From a candidate division WWE3 bacterium (GTDB taxonomy: Bacteria; Patescibacteriota; WWE3; 2-01-FULL-39-13), in contig CALRDH010000001.1 in the NCBI GenBank assembly GCA_943354835.1, positions 1-46,459 of the forward strand: a DNA stretch of 46,459 nt, written 5' to 3'. Numbering within the stretch: the first letter of the stretch is position 1; every line of letters begins with the position of its first letter. Made by a program: the position numbers and the translations under genes. The notes beneath the pieces were generated by a model. The model was not told the origin of the DNA and made no database searches. It was given only the letters and a program-made list of their open reading frames with translations. Positions 21,523 through 29,986 of this stretch are shown one piece after another.

Positions 21523-22065
21523 TTATGCCTTTGAGGCCTTACCTTGCTTACGCTTAATTATTTCACCTCGATATTTAATACCTTTACCTTTGTATGGTTC
21601 TGGCTTTCTTATTGCACGTATATTTGCTGCAGTCTGCCCTACCATATGCTTGCTTGCTCCACTAACCTTAACTACAGTATTACCTTCAATTTCTAATAAA
21701 ATGCCCTCTGGAGCATTAAAATCAACCGAATGTGAATATCCTACAAAAAACCTTAAATTGTTACCAATCTTTTCAACTCTATAACCGACGCCAACAATTT
21801 CTAGAATTTTTGTAAAACCTTCACTAACACCTGTAACTGCATTATTTATTAAAGATCTAACAAGTCCCCAATAAGCGCTACCATTAAATAAATCTTTTGA
21901 TGATAATTCAACAAAGATATTTGAATCTACATTACTAACTAATATTCCAGGAATCTGTGAAACTTCAACAGAACCCTTTACTCCAGTTACTTTAATCAAA
22001 GCATCACTTATTTGTACGTCAACTCCTGCTGGAATTTTTACTGGAACTTTTCCTATTTTGCTCAT
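21523..22065 (-). CDS. rplF: Ribosomal protein L6 (uL6)
   Basis: 180 residues from ATG 22065 (MSKIGKVPVKIPAGVDVQI), the expected L6 start. The frame extends 11 codons further upstream, but that part has no family match. Two similar alpha/beta domains; the C-terminal one carries the signature KPEPYKGKGIKYRGEIIKRK (family PePYKGKGi.Y.gE...rK). Near the sarcin-ricin loop of 23S rRNA. The start lies 4 nt after the rpsH stop. Confidence 0.96.
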   Translation of the reverse strand: MSKIGKVPVKIPAGVDVQISDALIKVTGVKGSVEVSQIPGILVSNVDSNIFVELSSKDLFNGSAYWGLVRSLINNAVTGVSEGFTKILEIVGVGYRVEKIGNNLRFFVGYSHSVDFNAPEGILLEIEGNTVVKVSGASKHMVGQTAANIRAIRKPEPYKGKGIKYRGEIIKRKQGKASKA

Positions 22066-22069
22066 GATA

Positions 22070-22471
22070 TTAATAGAACCTACAAATAACTTCACCACCT
22101 AGGTGTTTTTTTCTTGCTTCATTCGCCGTCATAACACCACGAGAAGTTGAAATAACTTCTACACCTAAACCACCTATAACTGGTTTCAAATCTTTTGCAC
22201 TAAAATATTTTCTCAAACTTGATTTTGAAACTCTTTCTATCTTACTTATAGCTGGTTCCATTAAATCATCGTACTTCAAAGAAATGCTTAAATTTTTAAA
22301 TTTGCTTTCTTTTACTTTGTATACTTTTACATTCAAAGCAAAACCAGACTCAACAATTATTTTTGCGATTTCTTCTTTTAAATTAGAATGTGGCATTTCA
22401 ACAACTTCAGCTTTTCTTGCTTGTCCATTTCTAATTCTTGTTAACATGTCTGATATAGCGTCTGTATTCAT
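22070..22471 (-). CDS. rpsH: Ribosomal protein S8 (uS8)
   Basis: 133 residues: DAISDMLTRIRNGQARKAEV at the start (family DpiadmLTRiRNa), GFALNVKVYK in the middle and the C-terminal signature ISTSRGVMTANEARKKHLGG (family vSTs.GvmtdreAr...vGGEvic.v). In E. coli S8 represses the spc operon at the rplE start; no equivalent site was examined here in detail. Follows rpsN by 9 nt. Confidence 0.97.
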   Translation of the reverse strand: MNTDAISDMLTRIRNGQARKAEVVEMPHSNLKEEIAKIIVESGFALNVKVYKVKESKFKNLSISLKYDDLMEPAISKIERVSKSSLRKYFSAKDLKPVIGGLGVEVISTSRGVMTANEARKKHLGGEVICRFY

Positions 22472-22480
22472 ATTATTTAT

Positions 22481-22666
22481 TTACCAACTTGCCTTTCTTA
22501 CTCCAGGCAAAAAACCTTCATGTGCCAGTTCTCTAAAACAAACACGACATAACTTAAAAGTTTGCATGTATCCTCTTGCACGACCGCACTTAAGACATCT
22601 GTTATATTCTCTTACTTTAAATTTCTTTGCTTTTTTCCATCTTTCGATTAAACCTTTTCGTGACAT
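22481..22666 (-). CDS. rpsN: Ribosomal protein S14 type Z (uS14, zinc form)
   Basis: 61 residues, the short zinc-binding form of S14: two CxxC knuckles, [20 protein letters not shown], and the conserved ending [18 protein letters not shown]. Head protein of the 30S subunit. It lies between rplE and rpsH with 1 nt and 9 nt gaps. Together with zinc forms of S4, L24 and L36 in this window it shows that zinc-binding paralogue forms are the only copies in this cluster. Confidence 0.97.
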   Translation of the reverse strand: MSRKGLIERWKKAKKFKVREYNRCLKCGRARGYMQTFKLCRVCFRELAHEGFLPGVRKASW

Positions 22667-22667
22667 T

Positions 22668-23210
22668 TTATTTTCCTTCTCTAAACGGCATATTCAAAGC
22701 CGACAACAACTTGAAACCCAACTCATCAGTTTTCGCAGAGGTATTTATTGTGACCTGCAAAGGCTTATTATACACGATTCTATTAGGATCGATCTCGGAA
22801 AAAACAACTTGTTCTGTAATACCCAAACTGTAGTTACCAGCTCCATCAAAAGATTCCTTTGAAACGCCTCTAAAATCTTTAACTCGAGGAAGCGCGATTT
22901 TTACAAATTTTTCATAAAAATCCCACATTCGATTTCCTCTTAGCGTTACTGTTAATCCAGCAATTTGACCTTTTCTAATCTTAAAGTTAGAAATTGAAGC
23001 TTTTGATTTTCTTTCTGATGGCTTTAGTCCACTTATAATTTCAAGCTCTGTTACGGCTTCTTTTAAAAATGCCTTATTGTCTTTATTACTTCCAACTCCC
23101 ATATTTATAATTATTTTTTTAATTTGAGGAACAGCTTCGATAGAGCCAACTCCTAAAGCTTTCTTTAAATCAGGTCTTATTTTATTGTGAAAATCTTCTT
23201 TTAGTGACAT
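22668..23210 (-). CDS. rplE: Ribosomal protein L5 (uL5)
   Basis: 180 residues: [20 protein letters not shown] (family P.iekivvNmGvGea), [20 protein letters not shown] with the following [13 protein letters not shown], and the C-terminal [19 protein letters not shown] (family ysfGi.Eqi.FpEi..d.i). Binds 5S rRNA and contacts S13 of the small subunit. Between rplX and rpsN in canonical order. Confidence 0.97.
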   Translation of the reverse strand: MSLKEDFHNKIRPDLKKALGVGSIEAVPQIKKIIINMGVGSNKDNKAFLKEAVTELEIISGLKPSERKSKASISNFKIRKGQIAGLTVTLRGNRMWDFYEKFVKIALPRVKDFRGVSKESFDGAGNYSLGITEQVVFSEIDPNRIVYNKPLQVTINTSAKTDELGFKLLSALNMPFREGK

Positions 23211-23211
23211 T

Positions 23212-23514
23212 TTAAATTACCTCGTTACACTTTTTACAAACTCTGAACTTTTTACCATCAACTAACTTATAACCAACTCGAACCGACTTTGAACATTTCG
23301 GACAAATTACCATTGCGTTTGTAGCATTGATAGGTCGATTTATTTTAACGATACCTCCGGCATTATTTGCGGTTGGTTTCGTGTGTTTGGTTACTATATT
23401 AACATTTTCTACTAAAATCTTGTTCTTATCTTTGAAAACCTTTTGTACTACTGACTGTGTCCCTTTTTGCTTTCCTGATATTATTTTTACTTTATCGCCT
23501 TTATGAATTTTCAT
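23212..23514 (-). CDS. rplX: Ribosomal protein L24 (uL24) with zinc ribbon
   Basis: 100 residues. The KOW motif is at the start (KIHKGDKVKIISGKQKGTQS), followed by VLVENVNIVTKHTKP. The C-terminus carries CPKCSKSVRVGYKLVDGKKF and then RVCKKC, that is two CxxC pairs forming a zinc ribbon absent from E. coli L24 but common in other bacteria. Assembly-initiating protein of the 50S subunit. Confidence 0.96.
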   Translation of the reverse strand: MKIHKGDKVKIISGKQKGTQSVVQKVFKDKNKILVENVNIVTKHTKPTANNAGGIVKINRPINATNAMVICPKCSKSVRVGYKLVDGKKFRVCKKCNEVI

Positions 23515-23519
23515 ACCGT

Positions 23520-23891
23520 TTACCAGACTTCTGGTGCCAAAGAAACTATTTTACTAAAACCTAAATCGCGAAGTTCACGAGCCACTGGGCCAAAAATTCT
23601 CGTTCCACGAGGATTTTTGGCTTTATCTATAATAACACCTGAATTATCATCAAATCTTATGTAGCTTCCATCTGGTCGTCTTATTTCTTTCCTAGTTCTG
23701 ACTATTACAGCACTTACTACTTCATGATCTTTTACATTCGTTCCAACGCCTGTCGTTCCTCTTACGGAGCATGTAACTACATCTCCAACACCAGCAAATC
23801 TTCTAATTGAAAATCCTGGAATTCCAACTACGTTTAAAGCTTTGGCTCCTGAATTATCTGCCGTATTTAACATTGTTCCTATTTGTATCAT
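23520..23891 (-). CDS. rplN: Ribosomal protein L14 (uL14)
   Basis: 123 residues: [20 protein letters not shown] (family MIq..t.L.vaDNSGAk.l.ci), [30 protein letters not shown], and the ending [20 protein letters not shown]. Start ATG 23891 overlaps the rpsQ stop (ATGA) and is preceded by the Shine-Dalgarno sequence AAGGAG within rpsQ. Confidence 0.97.
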   Translation of the reverse strand: MIQIGTMLNTADNSGAKALNVVGIPGFSIRRFAGVGDVVTCSVRGTTGVGTNVKDHEVVSAVIVRTRKEIRRPDGSYIRFDDNSGVIIDKAKNPRGTRIFGPVARELRDLGFSKIVSLAPEVW

Positions 23892-24151
23892 TTTTTCTCC
23901 TTAGTAATCTTCTTTTCTTCTGGTGTAAAAACAACCCAATTCTTTGTTTTACTTATTGGAGCACATTCCATTATCTGAACTAAGTCACCTTCTTTAAATT
24001 TTGAAACATCTTCACAATGTACTTTGAAATTACTATGAAAAACAAATCTTTTATTGTATCTTTCATGCTTTTTTGAAAATTCAACCTTTACTGTCAAAGT
24101 TTTTGACATTTTAGATGAAACAACATGACCTTTTAAAATTTTTCCGCTCAT
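23888..24151 (-). CDS. rpsQ: Ribosomal protein S17 (uS17)
   Basis: 87 residues with an OB-fold: [20 protein letters not shown] (family l.G.Vvs.Km.KTvvV.ve), then [20 protein letters not shown] and [10 protein letters not shown] (family v.i.EcrPlSKtK.w.lv). Strong Shine-Dalgarno AAAGGAGGTTTTAAA before its start. Overlaps rpmC by 4 nt and rplN by 4 nt, a tightly coupled trio. Confidence 0.96.
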   Translation of the reverse strand: MSGKILKGHVVSSKMSKTLTVKVEFSKKHERYNKRFVFHSNFKVHCEDVSKFKEGDLVQIMECAPISKTKNWVVFTPEEKKITKEKK

Positions 24152-24345
24152 TTTAAAACCTCCTTTTCTTTCATTAATGTTTGTAATTTAGCTATATGTT
24201 TTTTTGCTTTTCCAAATAAAGTTGTATCTTTGTCTTTAGTTGATGATCTATTCAATTTTTTATCCATCAACTTTGTACGGGCCTCTGACAATGCCGCTTT
24301 AAGTTTTTCCATATCTAGTTTTCTAAGATCATCAATTTTTTCCAT
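24148..24345 (-). CDS. rpmC: Ribosomal protein L29 (uL29)
   Basis: 65 residues, two helices: LRKLDMEKLKAALSEARTKL in the first and [19 protein letters not shown] in the second (family ..R+..IAri.T.l.er). At the tunnel exit next to L23, the docking site for trigger factor and SRP. Between rplP and rpsQ in the conserved order. Confidence 0.94.
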   Translation of the reverse strand: MEKIDDLRKLDMEKLKAALSEARTKLMDKKLNRSSTKDKDTTLFGKAKKHIAKLQTLMKEKEVLK

Positions 24346-24349
24346 AATA

Positions 24350-24757
24350 TTATTCTTTACTAATAAATTTAGTTTTCATAGGAAGCTTTTCGGCTGCAAG
24401 TCTAAAAGCTTCTTTTGCAATTACTGATTCTAATCCTGAAAGTTCAAATAAAATTTTTCCAGGTTTTATAACAGCAACATAGTGATCAACAGAACCTTTT
24501 CCTTTTCCCATTCTAACTGCCAATGGCTTTACAGTTATTGGCTTAGCTGGAAACATTCTTATCCAAACTTTTCCGCCACGTTTTGTCGCTCCTGCAATTG
24601 CCTTTCTTGCAGATTCAATTTGTCTGCTTGTTAAAAAACCTCGATCCATAGCTTTTAATCCGAATTCACCAAAATCCAAAGTATTACCTCGTTGACTCAA
24701 TCCCCTGTTTTTATCTCGCATCCCTTTTCTATATTTTGTTCGTTTAGGTATCAACAT
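24350..24757 (-). CDS. rplP: Ribosomal protein L16 (uL16)
   Basis: 135 residues: [20 protein letters not shown] (family ML.PkRtKyRk.hkG..rG), ITSRQIE-like [40 protein letters not shown] and [21 protein letters not shown]-site finger region of the 50S subunit. Normal length. Confidence 0.97.
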   Translation of the reverse strand: MLIPKRTKYRKGMRDKNRGLSQRGNTLDFGEFGLKAMDRGFLTSRQIESARKAIAGATKRGGKVWIRMFPAKPITVKPLAVRMGKGKGSVDHYVAVIKPGKILFELSGLESVIAKEAFRLAAEKLPMKTKFISKE

Positions 24758-24763
24758 AATCTT

Positions 24764-25405
24764 TTAAGAAACTTTTTCGTTAACTTCTCCCTTGTATATC
24801 CAAACTTTAATTCCAATTGTGCCACCCCTTGTATATGAAATAGCACGTGCAAAGTCGATATCAGCTCTTATTGTTTGAGTTGGAACAGCTCCACGACTAA
24901 CAACTTCTTCAGTAGCAATTGAGTTAGGTCCGTGAATTGTGCCTCTCATTTGTATCTTTACTCCTTTAACTCCTGCATCAAGCGCTTTATCTGCTGCTGT
25001 ATTTATAGCTCTTCTTGCATGAACACGTCGTTCTAATTGCATTGCGATAAATTCAGCTACAATCTTTGCATCAGCCTCTGGCTTTGTAACTTCTTCAACC
25101 TGTAAATCAATATCCGATGATGTAATTTTTTTAATGCCTTCTCTAATTATTGCAAGCCCAGAACCTTTTCTACCAATAACAACACCTGGTTTTGAAACCT
25201 TAATTAACAATTTAACTGCCTTAATCGATCTTTCAATAATCACAGCAGAAAGCCCTGCCGGTCTTAAAGCTTTACCTAAATAGTGTCTGATTTTGTAATC
25301 CTCGATGACACTATCAGCATATCTAGCGCCCTCAGCAAACCAGATTGATTTCCAAGGTTTTGTTACGCCAACTCTTAAGCCTGTAGGATTAATTTTTCGA
25401 CTCAT
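24764..25405 (-). CDS. rpsC: Ribosomal protein S3 (uS3)
   Basis: 213 residues: SRKINPTGLRVGVTKPWKSI at the start (family G.KvnP.g.RlGi...W.S.Wfa), the KH domain PGVVIGRKGSGLAIIREGIK, and the C-terminal domain with GVKIQMRGTI and SRGAVPTQTIRADIDFARAI. Forms the mRNA entry helicase with S4 and S5. Starts within the last codons of rplV (17-nt overlap). Confidence 0.97.
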   Translation of the reverse strand: MSRKINPTGLRVGVTKPWKSIWFAEGARYADSVIEDYKIRHYLGKALRPAGLSAVIIERSIKAVKLLIKVSKPGVVIGRKGSGLAIIREGIKKITSSDIDLQVEEVTKPEADAKIVAEFIAMQLERRVHARRAINTAADKALDAGVKGVKIQMRGTIHGPNSIATEEVVSRGAVPTQTIRADIDFARAISYTRGGTIGIKVWIYKGEVNEKVS

Positions 25406-25751
25406 TTTTTATATCTAATAAAATAGTTACATTGCTAGTTCTTCTTAAGATAGGATTCATGCTACCTTTTCCTCTGTATCTTCTCCACTTTCTTGATCTT
25501 CCTTGACCAACAAGAACATCCTTTATATACAAATCTTGACTATCAAGTTTGAAATTCGATGCGCCGTTAGCAATTGCAGACTTTACAATGTGGTAAATGA
25601 TACCAGAAGCCTTCTTTTGATTAAAGTGCAAAAATGCTAAAGCATCTGAAACTTTCTTCCCTTTAATGTATCTTGCGATAGGCATTATCTTAGTAGATGA
25701 AAGATCTATGCCTGCGTGTTTACTTTTTATTACCATCGGTTTTTCTTGCAT
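25389..25751 (-). CDS. rplV: Ribosomal protein L22 (uL22)
   Basis: 120 residues: LSSTKIMPIARYIKGKKVSD followed by ALAFLHFNQKKASGII (family sp.KarlVad.IRGk.v..Al..L.f..kkaa..i.k.L.SA), SAIANGASNFKLDSQDLYI and RSRKWRRYRGKGSMNPILRR with TSNVTI. Lines the peptide exit tunnel. The exact start is either ATG 25751 or the internal ATG five codons later; the first is used. Confidence 0.95.
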   Translation of the reverse strand: MQEKPMVIKSKHAGIDLSSTKIMPIARYIKGKKVSDALAFLHFNQKKASGIIYHIVKSAIANGASNFKLDSQDLYIKDVLVGQGRSRKWRRYRGKGSMNPILRRTSNVTILLDIKNESKN

Positions 25752-25779
25752 AATTTAATAAAAATATTATTTCCTAATA

Positions 25780-26049
25780 TCAAGCACCTTTCTTCTTTGC
25801 ATGAGCTCTAAATGTTCTTGTTAAAGAAAACTCACCAAGTTTATGACCAACCATAGATTCATTAACAAATACTGGCAAATGTTTTTTACCGTTATGAACA
25901 TCGAATGTCATTCCAACCATTTCAGGAGTAATACTAGATGCTCTTGCCCAAGTCTTTATAGATTTCGTATCTCGTTCATTTTTTGCCTTCATGACTTTTT
26001 TCATAAGTTTTTCATTGACAAATGGACCTTTTTTAGATGACCTAGACAT
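25780..26049 (-). CDS. rpsS: Ribosomal protein S19 (uS19)
   Basis: 89 residues: [20 protein letters not shown] (family mpRSlKKGPFvd.hLlkKv), [20 protein letters not shown] and [20 protein letters not shown]. Head of the 30S subunit, complex with S13. One nt separates it from the rplB stop. Confidence 0.97.
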   Translation of the reverse strand: MSRSSKKGPFVNEKLMKKVMKAKNERDTKSIKTWARASSITPEMVGMTFDVHNGKKHLPVFVNESMVGHKLGEFSLTRTFRAHAKKKGA

Positions 26050-26050
26050 A

Positions 26051-26878
26051 TTACTTCGCAGACCTCCTAGATTTAACTATAAACTTATCTGTATGCTTTC
26101 TATTTCTTGTTTTTCCACCTTTGGCGAGATTGCCCCATTTATCAACAGGTTGTCGTCCTATTCTTCTACTATATGAACCTCCGTGTGGGTGACCATCTGA
26201 ACGAGCTTTACCTCTAGTTTTTGGCCTTTGTCCCATGTGGAACGCTCTTCCAGCCTTACCAATTGAAACCAATTTGTGCTCCTCGTTTCCAACCTGACCT
26301 ATCGTACCATAACAATCGCCTAAAAACTTCTTTATTTCGCCGCTAGGAAGCTTAATATCTACATATTTGCCTTCCTTTGCTGTAACATAAGCAGCAGTTC
26401 CAGCACCACGAATAAATTTTCCACCAGCTTTTGGATACATTTCTAAATTATGAACTGGAACACCAACCGGGATTTGTCTTAATGGTAACGCGTTACCAGT
26501 AAGTATATCCACACTTTCGCCTGATATAACTTTACTTCCAATTTTTAAACCAATTGGCGCCAAAATGTATCTTCTATCACCGTCTACGTATAAAACGAGA
26601 GCGATGTCACATGATCTATTTGGATCATGTTCAAGTGACTCAACAGTTCCTTCAATTCCGTATTTACTTCTTTTAAAATCAATAATTCTATATCTTTTTT
26701 TAGCGCCTCTATGTCTACATTGAACGCTGATTCTTCCGGCTGATCTTCCAACAGGGCCTTTTGACGCAACTGTTAGTTTCTTTCTGACAGCTCTTGATGA
26801 TTTAGTAGATTCATTTCCACTTTTTAAATATGTCTGGGCTCTTCTGCCTGGACTTGTTGGTCTTACTTGTTTGATCAC
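26051..26878 (-). CDS. rplB: Ribosomal protein L2 (uL2)
   Basis: 275 residues. [20 protein letters not shown] (family GRIt.rhrGGGhKr.yR.iDFkR), [20 protein letters not shown], and the C-terminal [20 protein letters not shown] (family RG.aMNPvDHPHGGGegr). The canonical MNPVDHPHGG is SDGHPHGG here; the histidine implicated in peptidyl-transfer function is kept. Overlaps rplW by 4 nt. Confidence 0.97.
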   Translation of the reverse strand: MIKQVRPTSPGRRAQTYLKSGNESTKSSRAVRKKLTVASKGPVGRSAGRISVQCRHRGAKKRYRIIDFKRSKYGIEGTVESLEHDPNRSCDIALVLYVDGDRRYILAPIGLKIGSKVISGESVDILTGNALPLRQIPVGVPVHNLEMYPKAGGKFIRGAGTAAYVTAKEGKYVDIKLPSGEIKKFLGDCYGTIGQVGNEEHKLVSIGKAGRAFHMGQRPKTRGKARSDGHPHGGSYSRRIGRQPVDKWGNLAKGGKTRNRKHTDKFIVKSRRSAK

Positions 26879-27177
26879 TTTGTACCTCCGTCATAAAATT
26901 TCAATACATCTTTAGGATCTAATTGAACTATCGCTTTCTTCGAATCGGCTGTTGTAAATTCTACTCTATTTTTAACCATACTGTGCTTTACTTTTCCCTT
27001 ATTCTTAAGTGTATTTACAGATATAACTTTTACTTTATACAAAGATTCAACAGCATCCTTAACTTGACCCTTTGTAGCTGTATCAGTTACTAAAAAAGTA
27101 TATTTATTACCCTTTTTGACATCGGTTGAACCTTTTTCAGTGATCACAACAGATTTTAATATCTTTGAATAATTCAT
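26875..27177 (-). CDS. rplW: Ribosomal protein L23 (uL23)
   Basis: 100 residues: ILKSVVITEKGSTDVKKGNK (family ii..pviTEKs......n.y.F.V), DTATKGQVKDAVESLYKVKV and ISVNTLKNKGK (family a.K.eIk.AvE..f.VkV..Vnt). Exit-tunnel protein contacting trigger factor and SRP. Overlaps rplD and rplB by 4 nt each. Confidence 0.96.
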   Translation of the reverse strand: MNYSKILKSVVITEKGSTDVKKGNKYTFLVTDTATKGQVKDAVESLYKVKVISVNTLKNKGKVKHSMVKNRVEFTTADSKKAIVQLDPKDVLKFYDGGTK

Positions 27178-27788
27178 GATAATCTCCCATTTAAAGCCTC
27201 TATAGACTTTTCCTCAAACAAAATGCTTTTAGCTTTAAACACATCAAATACGTTTAGATTTTCAATACTTTTGACATCAACGAACGGCAAATTCCTAAAT
27301 GACTTGAACAATATGTCGTCGTTATTATGAACAACTAATATTTGTTTATCATTTCCAGTACTCATTAAAAATTTCATTGAATTTTTTGTGGAAGGTTTTT
27401 TGTCATCATATGAAAAAGCACAAACATCGCCTGCTTTTACTTTTGCATATACGGAATGAAGAAATGCAAGCTTCCTCATTTTCTTTGACATATCAAGAGT
27501 CCAGTCTCTTGGGCTTGGTCCATGAGTAACTCCGCCGCCTCTCCATAAAGGAGATCTATTTGAACCAACTCTTGCACGCCCAGTACCTTTTTGTCTCCAA
27601 GGCTTTTTACCGCCTCCACTAACTTCGCCCTTATTTTTGATTTTTACTGTTCCCTGTCTTTGACTAGAAAGGAACGCTCTTAAATATTGAGAAATCAAAT
27701 CCAAATTTACAACTTTGACTTTATCAATGCTTGCAATCTCAATATCTCCGTTTTCTATTCCGCTATATTTAAAAAGTTTAATTTTCAT
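27174..27788 (-). CDS. rplD: Ribosomal protein L4 (uL4)
   Basis: 204 residues. The extended loop reaching the exit tunnel is GEVSGGGKKPWRQKGTGRAR followed by VGSNRSPLWRGGGVTHGPSP (family G.GkKPwrQKGTGrAR.Gs.rsP.wrGGGv.fGP.PR). MSKKMRKLAFLHSVYAK follows. In E. coli L4 represses the S10 operon. Overlaps rplC by 11 nt. Confidence 0.96.
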   Translation of the reverse strand: MKIKLFKYSGIENGDIEIASIDKVKVVNLDLISQYLRAFLSSQRQGTVKIKNKGEVSGGGKKPWRQKGTGRARVGSNRSPLWRGGGVTHGPSPRDWTLDMSKKMRKLAFLHSVYAKVKAGDVCAFSYDDKKPSTKNSMKFLMSTGNDKQILVVHNNDDILFKSFRNLPFVDVKSIENLNVFDVFKAKSILFEEKSIEALNGRLS

Positions 27789-28275
27789 TTTGTTCTTTCT
27801 TAATCAAATCTAAAGGTAGATAAACTACAACTTTAGAATTTCTACTGCCAGGGACACATCCTTTAACTTTTATCAAACCTAAAGACTCATCGTATCCTAA
27901 ATATTTAGCAACTATTGAATGTATATCGTTTCCATATCGTCCTGGCATTTTCTTTCCAGGAATAACACGCCCTTGACCTTGTGTACCAATTGAACCACCA
28001 GTTCTACTTCTATCTGATTGTCCATGTGTTTTAGGACCTCCATGGAAATTCCATCTCTTCATAACACCTGCAAATCCACGTCCTTTTGTAATACCCGATA
28101 CATCCAATTTCATATTTAATTCACAAGCATCAAATAAAGCCTTATCTTCAGGATTAACGAGTTTTAATCCAGTAAATGGAACAACTCGAGAATCATCAGC
28201 AAACTGCTGAGACATCCCTACTTTTATTAAATTTATTTTTTTATAATTAACGCTATTTAGCTTGATTTGTTTCAT
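27778..28275 (-). CDS. rplC: Ribosomal protein L3 (uL3), shortened
   Basis: 165 residues against about 205-210 in most bacteria. The C-terminal half is clear: VSGITKGRGFAGVMKRWNFH, GGPKTHGQSDRSRTGGSIGT, RVIPGKKMPGRYGND (family G.t.PgrVfKGkkMaGh.G). The start INLIKVGMSQQFADDSRVVP equals the family's iG.K.GMTqiF.edG..vPvTv, but it runs almost directly into VNPEDKALFDACELNMKLDV. About 40 residues of the N-terminal beta-barrel, mainly the middle strands, are therefore missing. The extension reaching the peptidyl-transferase centre is kept. Confidence 0.94.
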   Translation of the reverse strand: MKQIKLNSVNYKKINLIKVGMSQQFADDSRVVPFTGLKLVNPEDKALFDACELNMKLDVSGITKGRGFAGVMKRWNFHGGPKTHGQSDRSRTGGSIGTQGQGRVIPGKKMPGRYGNDIHSIVAKYLGYDESLGLIKVKGCVPGSRNSKVVVYLPLDLIKKEQNEN

Positions 28276-28278
28276 GCC

Positions 28279-28611
28279 TTAACTTTTAATTGTAATTCCA
28301 ACTCCTGTGGGCAGCTTAAGATTCGACAACTCTGCAATTGTATTAGCAGTAGGATCTAAAATATCAATAATTCTGTTGTGAGTGCGTCTTTCAAATTGCT
28401 CAAAAGACCTTTTATCGTTATTTGCGGCTCTTTGGTAGCTAAATATCTCTACTCTTGTTGGCAGTGGAACAGGGCCAGAGATCTTTGCTCCAGTTCGGAT
28501 AGCAACATCGACAATTCTTTGCGTGCTTTGATCAATCGTACCTACATCATACGACTTAAGTTTGACTCTCAATCTGTTATTATTGTTATCTTTCTTATTT
28601 TCTTTAGCCAT
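28279..28611 (-). CDS. rpsJ: Ribosomal protein S10 (uS10)
   Basis: 110 residues from ATG 28611 (MAKENKKDN). The frame extends 12 codons upstream into the spacer next to the GC-rich palindrome but without family similarity. Core motifs are LRVKLKSYDVGTIDQSTQRI (family iRirLkayDh..lD.s...Iv), GAKISGPVPLPTRVEIFSYQ and FEQFERRTHNRIIDILDPTA. First gene of the S10 segment, 69 nt after tuf. Confidence 0.95.
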   Translation of the reverse strand: MAKENKKDNNNNRLRVKLKSYDVGTIDQSTQRIVDVAIRTGAKISGPVPLPTRVEIFSYQRAANNDKRSFEQFERRTHNRIIDILDPTANTIAELSNLKLPTGVGITIKS

Positions 28612-28636
28612 AATGTGCAAACTACATAATACAATT

Positions 28637-28669
28637 GGCGGGGACATGGGGATTCCCCATGTCCCCGCC
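28637..28669 (-). repeat. Perfect 15-bp GC-rich palindrome between tuf and rpsJ
   Basis: GGCGGGGACATGGGG and its exact reverse complement flank a 3-nt centre (ATT), in a region where everything around is AT-rich. In the direction of transcription it begins 11 nt after the tuf stop and ends 25 nt before the rpsJ start. No T-run follows on the minus strand, so it is not a standard intrinsic terminator for tuf. A T-rich stretch follows only on the plus strand. It may attenuate, protect the tuf mRNA 3' end or be a dispersed repeat. Confidence 0.75.
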
Positions 28670-28679
28670 TACTTTTTAC

Positions 28680-29852
28680 TTACTTAATAATCTTTGTTAC
28701 AACTCCAGCTCCTACAGTTTTGCTTCCTTCTCTGATTGCGAATCTTAGACCTTCTTCGACAGCAACTGGAGTTATCAACTCTACTGTAATCTTTATATTA
28801 TCTCCAGGCATAACCATTTCGGTTCCTTCTGGAAGAGTAACGTCACCGGTAACATCTGTTGTTCTAATATAGAATTGTGGTCTATATCCTGGGAAGAATG
28901 GTGTATGTCTTCCACCTTCGTCTTTTGTAAGAACGTATATTTCTGCCTCAAATTTTGTATGAGGTGTAATACTTCCAGGTATAGCTAAAACTTGTCCTCT
29001 TTCTATATCATCACGTTCAACTCCTCTTAGTAAAATACCTACGTTATCGCCGGCTAAACCTTGATCAAGAGATTTATTGAACATTTCAACGCCTGTTACA
29101 ACGCTCTTTCTTGTTGCTTTTATACCAACAATTTCGATTTCGTCGTTGACGTTAATTTTTCCTCTTTCTATACGACCTGTTGCAACAGTTCCTCTACCTT
29201 TGATAGAGAAAACGTCTTCTACAGGAAGAAGGAATGGCTTTTCTAGATCTCTTACTGGAGTTGGAATCCATGAATCGACTGCATCCATTAATTCTTCAAT
29301 GGTCTTGAGATATTTCTCATCACCTTCTAAAGCTTTTAATGCAGATCCAACTATCATTGGAGTATCAGCTTCGTATTCATACTTAACCAAAAGTTCTTTG
29401 AGCTCTTCTTTTACAAGCTCTACTAAACTTTCATCTTCAACAGCATCAGCTTTATTCAAAAATACAACCAATTTTGGAACTCCAACTTGTCTTGCCAATA
29501 GAATGTGTTCTCTTGTTTGAGGCATTGGTCCGTCCGCTGCTGATACAACCAAGATTGCGCCGTCCATTTGAGCTGCACCTGTAATCATGTTTTTGATATA
29601 GTCAGCATGACCTGGGGCATCAATGTGAGCGTAGTGTCTCTTTGCTGTACTGTACTCTACGTGGGTAACATTGATGGTAATTCCACGTGCTCTTTCTTCA
29701 GGAGCATTATCAATATTTTCAAATGCTCTATACTCTGCTAATCCTTTACCTGCTAGCATTTTTGTAATAGCTGCTGTTAGGGTTGTTTTTCCATGATCAA
29801 CATGACCGATGGTTCCGATGTTGACGTGTGGTTTACTTCTGTCAAATACCAT
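28680..29852 (-). CDS. tuf: Elongation factor Tu
   Basis: 390 residues delivering aminoacyl-tRNA to the ribosome. GTPase motifs are G1 [11 protein letters not shown], the switch I region [15 protein letters not shown]3 [21 protein letters not shown]4 VFLNKAD and G5 VGSALKAL. Domain II has [14 protein letters not shown], domain [23 protein letters not shown]. Slightly shorter than the 393-397 residues usual in bacteria. It is flanked by two strong hairpins (29868-29902 upstream, 28637-28669 downstream), which could set off its mRNA from the neighbouring cistrons. Confidence 0.98.
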   Translation of the reverse strand: MVFDRSKPHVNIGTIGHVDHGKTTLTAAITKMLAGKGLAEYRAFENIDNAPEERARGITINVTHVEYSTAKRHYAHIDAPGHADYIKNMITGAAQMDGAILVVSAADGPMPQTREHILLARQVGVPKLVVFLNKADAVEDESLVELVKEELKELLVKYEYEADTPMIVGSALKALEGDEKYLKTIEELMDAVDSWIPTPVRDLEKPFLLPVEDVFSIKGRGTVATGRIERGKINVNDEIEIVGIKATRKSVVTGVEMFNKSLDQGLAGDNVGILLRGVERDDIERGQVLAIPGSITPHTKFEAEIYVLTKDEGGRHTPFFPGYRPQFYIRTTDVTGDVTLPEGTEMVMPGDNIKITVELITPVAVEEGLRFAIREGSKTVGAGVVTKIIK

Positions 29853-29867
29853 TTTTTGTGTTTTTTA

Positions 29868-29902
29868 GGAATACACCAAAAACTAAATTTTTGGCATATC
29901 CC
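29868..29902 (-). promoter_or_regulatory. Long hairpin in the tuf leader
   Basis: On the minus strand GGGATATGCCAAAAA and TTTTTGGTGTATTCC pair over 15 positions (12 Watson-Crick, 3 G-U) around a 5-nt loop TTTAG, ending 15 nt before the tuf ATG. It is followed by an A-rich stretch, not a T-run, so it is not a terminator for fusA. A role in tuf mRNA processing, stability or start-site exposure is an inference. The rest of the 134-nt fusA-tuf gap is AT-rich with no clear promoter. Confidence 0.55.
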
Positions 29903-29986
29903 GAGAAAATAAACTATCTACTAAAATCGCTGTACGCAATTTTAACAATATAACACTAAATATTCAACACCAATAACAAAATTCGT

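Noticed and set aside
22284-22862. 192-codon frame on the plus strand
   Set aside because: Antisense shadow of rpsH, rpsN and rplE, all three of which are unmistakable.
28637-28669. Intrinsic terminator for tuf
   Set aside because: The palindrome is strong, but no T-run follows on the transcribed strand and rpsJ follows directly; kept as palindrome of unknown role.
29077-29520. 147-codon frame on the plus strand
   Set aside because: Antisense shadow of tuf with Ser/Thr-rich composition typical of reversed GTPase codons.
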